From an uncultured Clostridia bacterium (GTDB taxonomy: Bacteria > Bacillota > Clostridia > Christensenellales > Borkfalkiaceae), in assembly GCA_947625025.1 (NCBI GenBank), contig CANQMQ010000018.1:1-32394 (forward strand): a stretch of 32,394 nt of DNA. The letters are read 5' to 3'. Under the pieces are notes generated by a model. That model saw only the letters and a list, made by a program, of their open reading frames with translations, searched no databases and had not been told where the DNA came from. A program made the translations under genes and the position numbers. Numbering within the stretch: the stretch's first letter is position 1; each line of letters opens with the position of its first letter. Below are positions 21,913 to 28,054 of this stretch, piece after piece.

Positions 21913-21951
21913 GGGGCGCGGGACGTGCAATCGCACGTCCCGCGCCCCTAT
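21913..21951. repeat. 39-bp palindromic repeat, copy 2 (right edge of the defence island; terminator-like)
   Basis: Identical over 39 bases to 19535-19573: a 16-bp perfect stem (21913-21928 with 21933-21948), AATC centre, then TAT. It lies 37 bases after the DUF262-HNH stop and 20 bases from the stop of the minus-strand gene beyond. No other hairpin in the window shares its sequence. Confidence 0.88.
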
Positions 21952-21970
21952 CAAATTACGTATCTTCTAT

Positions 21971-22162
21971 TTACGTATCTTCTGTTTTCCGCATTTCCCG
22001 AAGGGCTTCCGTAAAATATTTCTGCTTGAACGGACGCATTAAGACGCGTGTCGAGCATTTGGCGCGTGTGCCGATCGAGAGGCAGAACCGAATGAGAGCA
22101 TTCCGCTCTGCCGCAGTGATGTTCGTCTCATAACTTTCATCCAAATGAAATTCGTAAACCAT
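21971..22162 (-). CDS. Small hypothetical protein
   Basis: A 63-residue protein with no recognised domain, starting MVYEFHLDESYETNI and continuing TAAERNALIRFCLSIGTRAKC. It is probably helical, with two cysteines. The ATG at 22160-22162 has a TTGGAGAAAG ribosome site. The frame extends upstream to 22213, but that part covers the leader. It has its own near-perfect promoter (22213-22241). The end carries a 15-bp tandem duplication (ACGTATCTTCT at 21958-21968 and 21973-21983) that repeats the last three codons and the stop. It is divergent from aspS and just outside the palindrome-bounded island. Confidence 0.6.
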   Translation of the reverse strand: MVYEFHLDESYETNITAAERNALIRFCLSIGTRAKCSTRVLMRPFKQKYFTEALREMRKTEDT

Positions 22163-22212
22163 TTTCTTTCTCCAATCAGAGTTGTTTTTCTCCTCAGTTG
22201 TATCTCTTCTCA

Positions 22213-22241
22213 ATTATATCACATCCTCCCCTCAAATGCAA
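22213..22241 (-). promoter_or_regulatory. Promoter of the 63-residue protein gene
   Basis: On the minus strand a TTGCAT -35 (22236-22241), 17-base spacer, TATAAT -10 (22213-22218). The leader is about 45 bases. Confidence 0.82.
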
Positions 22242-22261
22242 GGGGAGGGGGGCTTTTGTTG

Positions 22262-22288
22262 CCGTAGTCCTTTTGGATTACGGGTTTT
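22262..22288. other. Isolated hairpin between divergent promoters
   Basis: A 9-bp stem with one G-U pair (22262-22270 with 22275-22283), TTTT loop and a GTTTT tail. It looks like a short terminator on the plus strand, but no plus-strand gene lies directly before it. It may block read-through into aspS. Confidence 0.4.
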
Positions 22289-22356
22289 CCAAACAAAGGG
22301 CAGAAGTGGGATGAGGGTTTTTGTTACAATTCCCCGCACTGCGGGGCGTCATTTTG

Positions 22357-22385
22357 TTGACATCTTGCGCCGAAACGTTTACAAT
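22357..22385 (+). promoter_or_regulatory. Promoter of aspS
   Basis: TTGACA (22357-22362), 17-base spacer, TACAAT (22380-22385). The leader before the ATG at 22415 is only about 22 bases and has no room for a T-box, so this synthetase gene is not under T-box control. Confidence 0.85.
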
Positions 22386-22414
22386 AAGAGAAAAAATGTC
22401 TCACGAGGCAAACC

Positions 22415-24169
22415 ATGTTTTACAGAACGCATACCTGCAACGAACTCCGCAAGGAGGACGTGGGCAAAAAAGTCAAGATCGCGGGGTGGCTCGATTCCAA
22501 GCGCGATAAGGGCGGGCTTCTCTTTGCCGTGATCCGCGATTTCTACGGCGTGACACAGGTCGTCTGCTCGGAAGAGCCCTGCCTTTCCGCCATCCGCGAA
22601 ATTCCCACCGAGTCCACAATTTCGGTGGAGGGGGAAGTGGTACTCCGCTCCGCACCCAATGAAAAGCTCCCTACGGGGCTCATCGAGATCGTGCCCGAGA
22701 AGGTAGAGGTACTCGGAAGGCGCATGACGAACGCCCTGCCCTTCGAGATCAACCGCTCCACCGAGGCGGGGGAGGATGCCCGCCTACGCTACCGTTTCCT
22801 CGATCTGCGCAACCCTGCCGTGAAGGAAAAGATCGTCCTTCGCTCCAAGATCATTGCCGACCTGCGGAGGCTGATGACGGAGCAGGGCTTCTATGAAATT
22901 TCAACGCCCATCCTGACCTCTTCCTCCCCCGAAGGGGCCCGTGACTACATCGTGCCGAGCCGCATCTATCCCGGGGAGTTCTACGCCCTGCCGCAGGCGC
23001 CTCAGCAATATAAACAGCTTCTGATATGTTCGGGGTTCGATAAGTACTTCCAGATCGCGCCCTGCTTCCGCGATGAGGATGCCCGTGCGGACCGTTCTCC
23101 CGGGGAATTCTATCAGCTCGATATCGAGATGGCGTTTGCGACACAGGAGGATGTCTTTGCGGTGCTCGAATCGGTGCTCCCGCCCGTCTTTGCCAAATAT
23201 AGCGGGTGGACCGCGGACATGCCCCCCTTCAAACGCATCCCGTATCGCACTGCCCTCGAGGATTACGGCACCGATAAGCCCGATCTCCGTAACCCTCTCC
23301 TCATCCGCGATGTGACGGAACTCACCGCAAACTGCGGCTTCGACCCCGTCATGCTCAAGCATGTGAAGGCCATTGCGGTGACGGGCGTTCCCGTGCCCCG
23401 CAAGTGGATCGATAAGACGGCGGAGGAGTTCAAGGTAAAGACGGAAGGCGGCGCCATGTATTGGTTTAAGCTCGATGAAAACGGCGCTCCCGCGGGCGGT
23501 ATCTCCAAATTCGTTGCCGAAAACATCTCCGCATGGAAGGAGAGGCTCGGGGTGGAGAAGGATGCCTTTGTCGCCCTCGTCGCAGAGGATAAATTGCAGG
23601 ATGTTCAGAAGCGGGCGGGGATCCTCCGCACCATGCTCGGCACGGGGCTCAATCTCGTTGAGAAGAATGTGTACCGTTTCTGCTGGATCGTAGACTTTCC
23701 GATGTATGAGATCGGGGAGGAGAGCGGGCAGCTCGAATTCTGCCACAACCCCTTCTCGATGCCGCAGGGAGGCCTCAAGGCCCTCGAAGAGCAGGATCCG
23801 CTCGATATCCTTGCCTATCAGTACGATATCGTATGCAACGGCGTAGAGCTTTCCTCGGGCGCCGTCCGTAACCATGACCCCGAGATCATGCTCAAGGCGT
23901 TCTCCCTCATCGGGACGGACAAGAGCGTTGTGGAGAGCAAATTCCCCGCACTCTACCATGCTTTTGAGTACGGCGCACCCCCGCATGCGGGCGTGGCGCC
24001 CGGCATCGATCGGATGGTGATGCTCATCTGCGATACCGTAAACATCCGTGAAGTGATTGCCTTCCCGATGAATGCCAAGGCACGGGACCTCATGATGAAC
24101 GCCCCCTCGCCCGTCGAGAAGCAACAGCTCGACGACGTCCACATCAAACTTGCAGAAAAGAAATCCTAA
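22415..24169 (+). CDS. aspS: Aspartyl-tRNA synthetase (bacterial type)
   Basis: A 584-residue class II synthetase that charges tRNA-Asp. It has an N-terminal OB anticodon-binding domain (about residues 1-110), then the catalytic core: motif 2 region PCFRDEDARADRSPGEFYQLDIEM near residue 213, a large bacterial GAD insertion (about 290-410), and motif 3 APGIDRMVMLICDT near residue 527. It may be discriminating or may also charge tRNA-Asn; the sequence does not decide this. GAGG precedes the ATG at 22415. It is monocistronic, with its own promoter and a strong terminator. Confidence 0.96.
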   Translation: MFYRTHTCNELRKEDVGKKVKIAGWLDSKRDKGGLLFAVIRDFYGVTQVVCSEEPCLSAIREIPTESTISVEGEVVLRSAPNEKLPTGLIEIVPEKVEVLGRRMTNALPFEINRSTEAGEDARLRYRFLDLRNPAVKEKIVLRSKIIADLRRLMTEQGFYEISTPILTSSSPEGARDYIVPSRIYPGEFYALPQAPQQYKQLLICSGFDKYFQIAPCFRDEDARADRSPGEFYQLDIEMAFATQEDVFAVLESVLPPVFAKYSGWTADMPPFKRIPYRTALEDYGTDKPDLRNPLLIRDVTELTANCGFDPVMLKHVKAIAVTGVPVPRKWIDKTAEEFKVKTEGGAMYWFKLDENGAPAGGISKFVAENISAWKERLGVEKDAFVALVAEDKLQDVQKRAGILRTMLGTGLNLVEKNVYRFCWIVDFPMYEIGEESGQLEFCHNPFSMPQGGLKALEEQDPLDILAYQYDIVCNGVELSSGAVRNHDPEIMLKAFSLIGTDKSVVESKFPALYHAFEYGAPPHAGVAPGIDRMVMLICDTVNIREVIAFPMNAKARDLMMNAPSPVEKQQLDDVHIKLAEKKS

Positions 24170-24175
24170 CAAAAT

Positions 24176-24208
24176 GGGCGGCCGCAACTTGCGGCCGCCC
24201 GTTCTTCT
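24176..24208. terminator. Bidirectional terminator after aspS
   Basis: A 10-bp GC-rich perfect stem (24176-24185 with 24191-24200; two further A-T pairs are possible) is followed by GTTCTTCT. It lies between the aspS stop and the stop of the convergent minus-strand gene, so it can serve both. Confidence 0.82.
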
Positions 24209-24216
24209 ATCAAAAA

Positions 24217-24483
24217 TCATTTTCTCATCAAAGCTGTGCAGGCGGATTGTAGGGTGGGGTGCTTTTGGTAACAGCACAGCTCAAAGTTCTCGAAATCGTA
24301 CCACCCGTCGAAGAAGGCGCCCTCCGCTTCCACGATGCACCCGCCGCGGAGAGAGGAGAGGGCGTAGACACGGCACCCCGTAAGCTCCCGCTCTTCGGGA
24401 AGGTAGTAGATCTGATCGGGTCCGCCCGTCATGTCTGTGCAGGGCTCCCCGCATAGCTTCTCCATCTCTTCAACTACGCTCAT
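24217..24483 (-). CDS. Small hypothetical protein coupled to radA
   Basis: An 88-residue protein with five cysteines (positions about 11, 15, 37, 49 and a CC pair near 69-70), no signal peptide and no membrane segment. CGEPC is a CxxxC pair. I do not recognise the family. Its ATG (24481-24483) overlaps the radA stop by four bases (ATGA), so it is translated with radA, and it ends at the shared terminator. The overlap is the best evidence that it is real. Confidence 0.65.
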   Translation of the reverse strand: MSVVEEMEKLCGEPCTDMTGGPDQIYYLPEERELTGCRVYALSSLRGGCIVEAEGAFFDGWYDFENFELCCYQKHPTLQSACTALMRK

Positions 24484-25841
24484 TTTGTCTCTCCGAATAA
24501 TGCTTTGATGAGTTGGGAGACGTAAGTGATGGGCACCAACTCGATTTTATCCTTGAACTTTTCACAGGCTCTCATGTTCTTGCTCGGCAGAATTACCCGC
24601 CGAAAGCCCATTTTGAGGCATTCGTTGACCCGTTTTTCGGCAAAGTTGACGGCACGGACTTCCCCCGTAAGCCCCACTTCCCCGAATACGGCGGTGTACT
24701 TATCGATGGCGATCATGCGCTCCGCAGAGGCAAGGGCGGCACAAATGGCGAGGTCTGCGCTCGGCTCATTGAGGCGGATCCCGCCCATCGCGTTGAGGTA
24801 GATATCCTGCCCCCCGAGGGCGAGCCCGCACCGCTTTTCGAGGACGGCGATGAGCACCACGAGGCGGTTGAAATCCACCCCCAATGCCATTCTGCGGGGG
24901 AGACCGTAAGCGGTTTTGGAGATAAGGGTCTGGATCTCCACATTCATACAGCGGTTGCCCGTCTCACTCGGGGTAACCACCGCCCCCGCGGCGATGCCCC
25001 GCGCTTCGGAGAGGAAGAGGGAGGAGTAATCGGTCACCCCGTAGAGGCCTTCTCCCGTCATTTCAAAGACGCCCACCTCCTGCACGGAACCGAACCGATT
25101 CTTTACGGCACGGAGGATCTTGTAATTCTCGGTACGCTCCCCTTCGAAATAGAGAACGGCATCCATGATATGCTCCAAAACCTTGGGGCCTGCGAGGGTG
25201 CCCTCCTTGGTGACGTGGCCGATGATAAAGAAGGTGATGCCGCGGCTCTTTGCGATGCGCATGAGCTTGGCGGCGCATTCGCGCACCTGCCCGACGCTCC
25301 CCGCCGCCGAAGTGAGGGTCTCGGTGTATACGGCCTGGATGCTATCGATAATGACGTATTCCGCCCCCAAGATAGCCTCTTCGGCATTCTCGATGCAGGT
25401 CTCGTTGAGCAGAAGAAAATCCGAAGTGAGCCCAAGCCGCTCGGCACGGAGCTTCACCTGCGAGCAGCTCTCCTCCGCAGAGAGATAGAGGACGCGGTGC
25501 TCCTTCCCGAGGTGTGCGGCAACCTCGGTGAGCAGGGTAGATTTGCCGACCCCGGGGTCGCCCCCCACGAGGATAAGGGAGCCGCGCACGATGCCGCCCC
25601 CGAGCACGACGTCGAGCTCGGCAATGCCGGAGGAGACCCGCTCGAATTTCTCGAATTTTACCTGCGAGAGGGGAATGGCGCGGGAGGGAGTAACCGCGGA
25701 CATGGTACCCACCTTTTTGATGGGGGCGGGGGCTACGGCCTCCTCGGCGAGGGTGTTGAATTTCCCGCAGGAGGGGCACCGCCCGAGCCACTTGGGGGAG
25801 GCATACCCGCACTCCGCACATACGAATTGTGTCTTTGGCAT
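24480..25841 (-). CDS. radA: DNA repair protein RadA/Sms
   Basis: A 453-residue RecA-like helicase that promotes branch migration in recombinational repair. An N-terminal four-Cys zinc finger (CAECGYASPKWLGRCPSC, residues 8-25), Walker A GGDPGVGKST (93-102), the RadA-specific KNRFG (247-251) and a C-terminal Lon-like domain (ALGGQDIYLNAMGGIRL) are all in place, and the length is typical. AAAGGAA precedes the ATG at 25839. In Bacillus radA lies upstream of disA and ispD/ispF. Here ispDF is still close by on the same strand, but disA is absent and a 477-base repeat-filled gap separates them. Confidence 0.96.
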   Translation of the reverse strand: MPKTQFVCAECGYASPKWLGRCPSCGKFNTLAEEAVAPAPIKKVGTMSAVTPSRAIPLSQVKFEKFERVSSGIAELDVVLGGGIVRGSLILVGGDPGVGKSTLLTEVAAHLGKEHRVLYLSAEESCSQVKLRAERLGLTSDFLLLNETCIENAEEAILGAEYVIIDSIQAVYTETLTSAAGSVGQVRECAAKLMRIAKSRGITFFIIGHVTKEGTLAGPKVLEHIMDAVLYFEGERTENYKILRAVKNRFGSVQEVGVFEMTGEGLYGVTDYSSLFLSEARGIAAGAVVTPSETGNRCMNVEIQTLISKTAYGLPRRMALGVDFNRLVVLIAVLEKRCGLALGGQDIYLNAMGGIRLNEPSADLAICAALASAERMIAIDKYTAVFGEVGLTGEVRAVNFAEKRVNECLKMGFRRVILPSKNMRACEKFKDKIELVPITYVSQLIKALFGETK

Positions 25842-26318
25842 AATGGATTTCCTTTGTTGAGTATATAGTTTCGATTTGGTTCACGAGGTCCGCTCAGCTC
25901 CTACGGAGCTTCGGGATGAGGGGAAGGGTTCGGGATGAGGGAGGATTGTCATTTCGACCAAGCGAACGAAATGAGCGCGTGGAGAAATCTCATAATGAGA
26001 AGTACGAGATTTCTCGACTTCGCTACGCTCCGTTACTTCGTCGCTACGCTCCTCGTGTCGCCGCAGTGGTTGCACAATCAGAAGCGGCGGTCGGGATGAC
26101 GGATTAGAAGCCCTTGTCCCCTCAGCTCCTACGGAGCTTACTTCGTCGCTACGCTCCTCGTGCCGCCGCAGTGGTTGCACAATCAGAAGCGGCGGTCGGG
26201 ATGAGGGGAAGAGGAGAGCATTCCGCACCCGCCCCCAACCTCATTCCGAGGCCCCGAAGGGGCCGAGAGAACGGTCCGCTCACCCCCTCGGGGGTTCGGG
26301 ATAAGGGGGCATGACAAT
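25842..26318. repeat. Gene-free cluster of dispersed repeats between radA and ispDF
   Basis: Apart from the radA leader at the left end, this is all repeats. A 67-base unit beginning TTACTTCGTCGCTACGC occurs twice, at 26033-26099 and 26138-26204, with one mismatch. A third exact copy of the 32-base unit A lies at 26240-26271. Variants of unit B lie near 25948-25991 and 26007-26032. Small CTCCTACGGAG hairpins occur near 25900 and 26123. The family is the same as at 4713-5284 and 5782-5977. No open frame here is credible. Confidence 0.75.
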
Positions 26319-27458
26319 TCAGCATGACGATTTCAGCAAGACGGTAGCGTAGGCGGTGATGCCGCGGCCCTCGCCGACGTAACCCAATCGCTCGTTAGTC
26401 CCTGCCGAAATGCCCACGCACTCGGCTTGAAGCGCCTCCGTCACCCTTTCCCGCATGTGTTCGATATGCGGAGAGAGGCGGGGGCGTTCACACACAATGG
26501 CGATGCTCGCATTCTTGACGCCGTACCCCTTCGCCCGCACCCGTTCCATTACGACAGCAAGCAGCTTCATGCTGTCCGCATTTGCATAGGCGGGGTCGGT
26601 ATCGGGGAAGAGGTGCCCGATATCGCTCTCCCCGATCGCGGAGAGCAGGGCATCCATGAGGGCGTGTACGGGGACATCGCCGTCGCTGTGTGCCTCGATG
26701 GCGCGGTCTGAGGGCACGGTGACGCCGCACAGCTTGATATAGTTCAAATTGAGCCGCGCGATGCCGCTATCGATTTCATTCTGATGGGCGAAGGCGTGGG
26801 TGTCCACCCCGAACCCCACGCGCTCGGCGGGGAAATCGGAAGGATAGGTGAGTTTACGGTTACGGGCATCCCCCAAGAAGAGATGGGGCGGGCGGACGTA
26901 AGCGGCAAATACGCCGCCGTCGTCCGTGAATTCCCCGAGCCGCCCCTCGGCCTCGGCCCTCTTATAGGCCCCGCGCAGTTCCTCCGTGAGGAAGCCCTGC
27001 GGGGTCTGCACGGTGTACACCTTGGAACGGGGCAGGGGGGTGGGTACATCGCCTTCCAAGAGGACGGCCGTATCCGTGAAGGGCAGGGCGCAGACGGCGC
27101 TCCCGTAAGCCTGCACATTTGCGATGCAATCCTCGATGAGGGCAGGGGATACAAAGGGGCGGGCGGCGTCGTGGATGAGTACCATGTCCGCGGTTACCCC
27201 CTCCAAAGCGCGAAATACGCTCTCGGAACGGGTGGCGCCGCCCACGACCGTGCTCGCCATCGGGAAGGGGGAGAGGAGGGGCCGAATGCGGGCCTCGTCC
27301 TCCTTTCTGCAAGCAATTATAATTTGCTCCGAAAAGGGGGCAAATGCCGAAAGGCAGTGCGTAATTGCGGGGAGCCCATCGACTTCCGCAAAGATCTTAT
27401 TTTTCTTGAGGCCCGTACGGGCGCCGCTTCCCGCAGCACAGAGTATGGTTGCGACCAT
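26319..27458 (-). CDS. ispDF: Bifunctional IspD-IspF (MEP pathway)
   Basis: A 379-residue fusion of two enzymes of non-mevalonate isoprenoid synthesis. Residues about 1-210 are IspD, the CTP-dependent cytidylyltransferase, with LCAAGSGART, the KKNK segment and LIHDAARPF. From about residue 215 it is IspF, the cyclodiphosphate synthase, with the zinc site GFGVDTHAF, then EAHSDGDVPVHALMDALL and DIGHLFPDTD. The fusion can channel both steps, although IspE between them is separate. The start is the ATG at 27456-27458 (GAGGGGG upstream). An in-frame TTG at 27476 lies in the preceding gene. It follows rqcP with a 10-base gap. Confidence 0.95.
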   Translation of the reverse strand: MVATILCAAGSGARTGLKKNKIFAEVDGLPAITHCLSAFAPFSEQIIIACRKEDEARIRPLLSPFPMASTVVGGATRSESVFRALEGVTADMVLIHDAARPFVSPALIEDCIANVQAYGSAVCALPFTDTAVLLEGDVPTPLPRSKVYTVQTPQGFLTEELRGAYKRAEAEGRLGEFTDDGGVFAAYVRPPHLFLGDARNRKLTYPSDFPAERVGFGVDTHAFAHQNEIDSGIARLNLNYIKLCGVTVPSDRAIEAHSDGDVPVHALMDALLSAIGESDIGHLFPDTDPAYANADSMKLLAVVMERVRAKGYGVKNASIAIVCERPRLSPHIEHMRERVTEALQAECVGISAGTNERLGYVGEGRGITAYATVLLKSSC

Positions 27459-27468
27459 GATTTCCCCC

Positions 27469-27711
27469 TCAGGCAATGATCTCGTAGAGGCTCGAGGCGT
27501 CGTCCTTCTTCACGGTCTCTTTGAGCTCCAAAATGCGGAACTTGAGCTTACCCGTCACGAAGGAGATCTCGACGATGTCTCCCACTTTCACGCGGTAGGC
27601 GGGCTTGACTTCCCTGCCGTTCACCGAAATTTTCCCCGCACTCGCCGCTTCCTGTGCCACGGTGCGGCGCTTTAAGATGCGGGAAACCTTCAAAAATTTA
27701 TCGATTCGCAT
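27469..27711 (-). CDS. rqcP: S4-domain RNA-binding protein, RqcP-like
   Basis: An 80-residue S4 protein closely resembling Bacillus RqcP/YabO: MRIDKFLKVSRILKRRTVAQEAASAGKI at the start, VNGREVKPAYRVKVGD in the middle, ELKETVKKDDASSLYEII at the end. (Each quoted stretch is only part of the match.) RqcP helps RqcH add alanine tails to nascent chains on stalled ribosomes. The ATG at 27709-27711 is chosen on family length and on a GGGAG site about nine bases upstream. The frame stays open 22 codons further, but those residues are AT-rich leader. It is first gene of a two-gene unit with ispDF. Confidence 0.85.
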   Translation of the reverse strand: MRIDKFLKVSRILKRRTVAQEAASAGKISVNGREVKPAYRVKVGDIVEISFVTGKLKFRILELKETVKKDDASSLYEIIA

Positions 27712-27805
27712 GGGTTTATTTCTCCCAATTTTCGGGGGAATTTCCGCAAAATTTGTCTTTTTTACGGTTTTTCCCAAAAAAATTTTTTTCTTACTTCAAA
27801 AGGAG

Positions 27806-27834
27806 TTGACATCTTTTCCAAGAAAAGATATAAT
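27806..27834 (+). promoter_or_regulatory. rpoBC promoter with a palindrome filling the spacer
   Basis: TTGACA (27806-27811), 17 bases, TATAAT (27829-27834), a fully consensus promoter. The spacer is an 8-bp inverted repeat, ATCTTTTC-CAA-GAAAAGAT (27811-27829), that abuts both boxes and looks like an operator. Confidence 0.85.
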
Positions 27835-27840
27835 TCCATA

Positions 27841-28054
27841 CTGTATCATTATGTCTTAGAATGCGCCTTTGCGCCGTTTCGGCAAATTTTTGGGAAGATC
27901 TCGCCGAAGCGCTTTCCCCAATTATAACGCACAAAGTTGCGTTTGTAAAGGGGGGAGACGCAAATTTCATTCAAAGCATTTCGATTTTTATCGATGAAAA
28001 GATATACTCGGTAAATCGCCAAATGATAACATCATGAAAGGAGTTATTTGACGG
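27841..28054 (+). promoter_or_regulatory. Long rpoB leader
   Basis: About 214 bases without a gene. It contains small hairpins: TTCGGC with GCCGAA near 27877-27910, AACGCA with TGCGTT near 27928-27946, and TCGAT with ATCGA near 27979-27992. No terminator-like structure was seen. AAAGGAG at 28037-28043 serves the rpoB ATG at 28055. Confidence 0.5.

Noticed and set aside
22386-22414. T-box leader for aspS
   Set aside because: The space between promoter and start codon is about 22 bases, too short for any T-box element.
24513-25868. 451-codon open frame on the plus strand across radA
   Set aside because: An antisense shadow of radA. The product is Gly/Asp/His-rich without recognisable domains.
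25884-26310. CRISPR array in the radA-ispDF gap
   Set aside because: The repeats are long, irregular and mixed in orientation, without uniform spacers. No cas gene is present.
27841-28054. tRNA or small RNA gene in the rpoB leader
   Set aside because: No cloverleaf or TTCGANTC-like arm was found, only short hairpins. Best treated as a plain leader.
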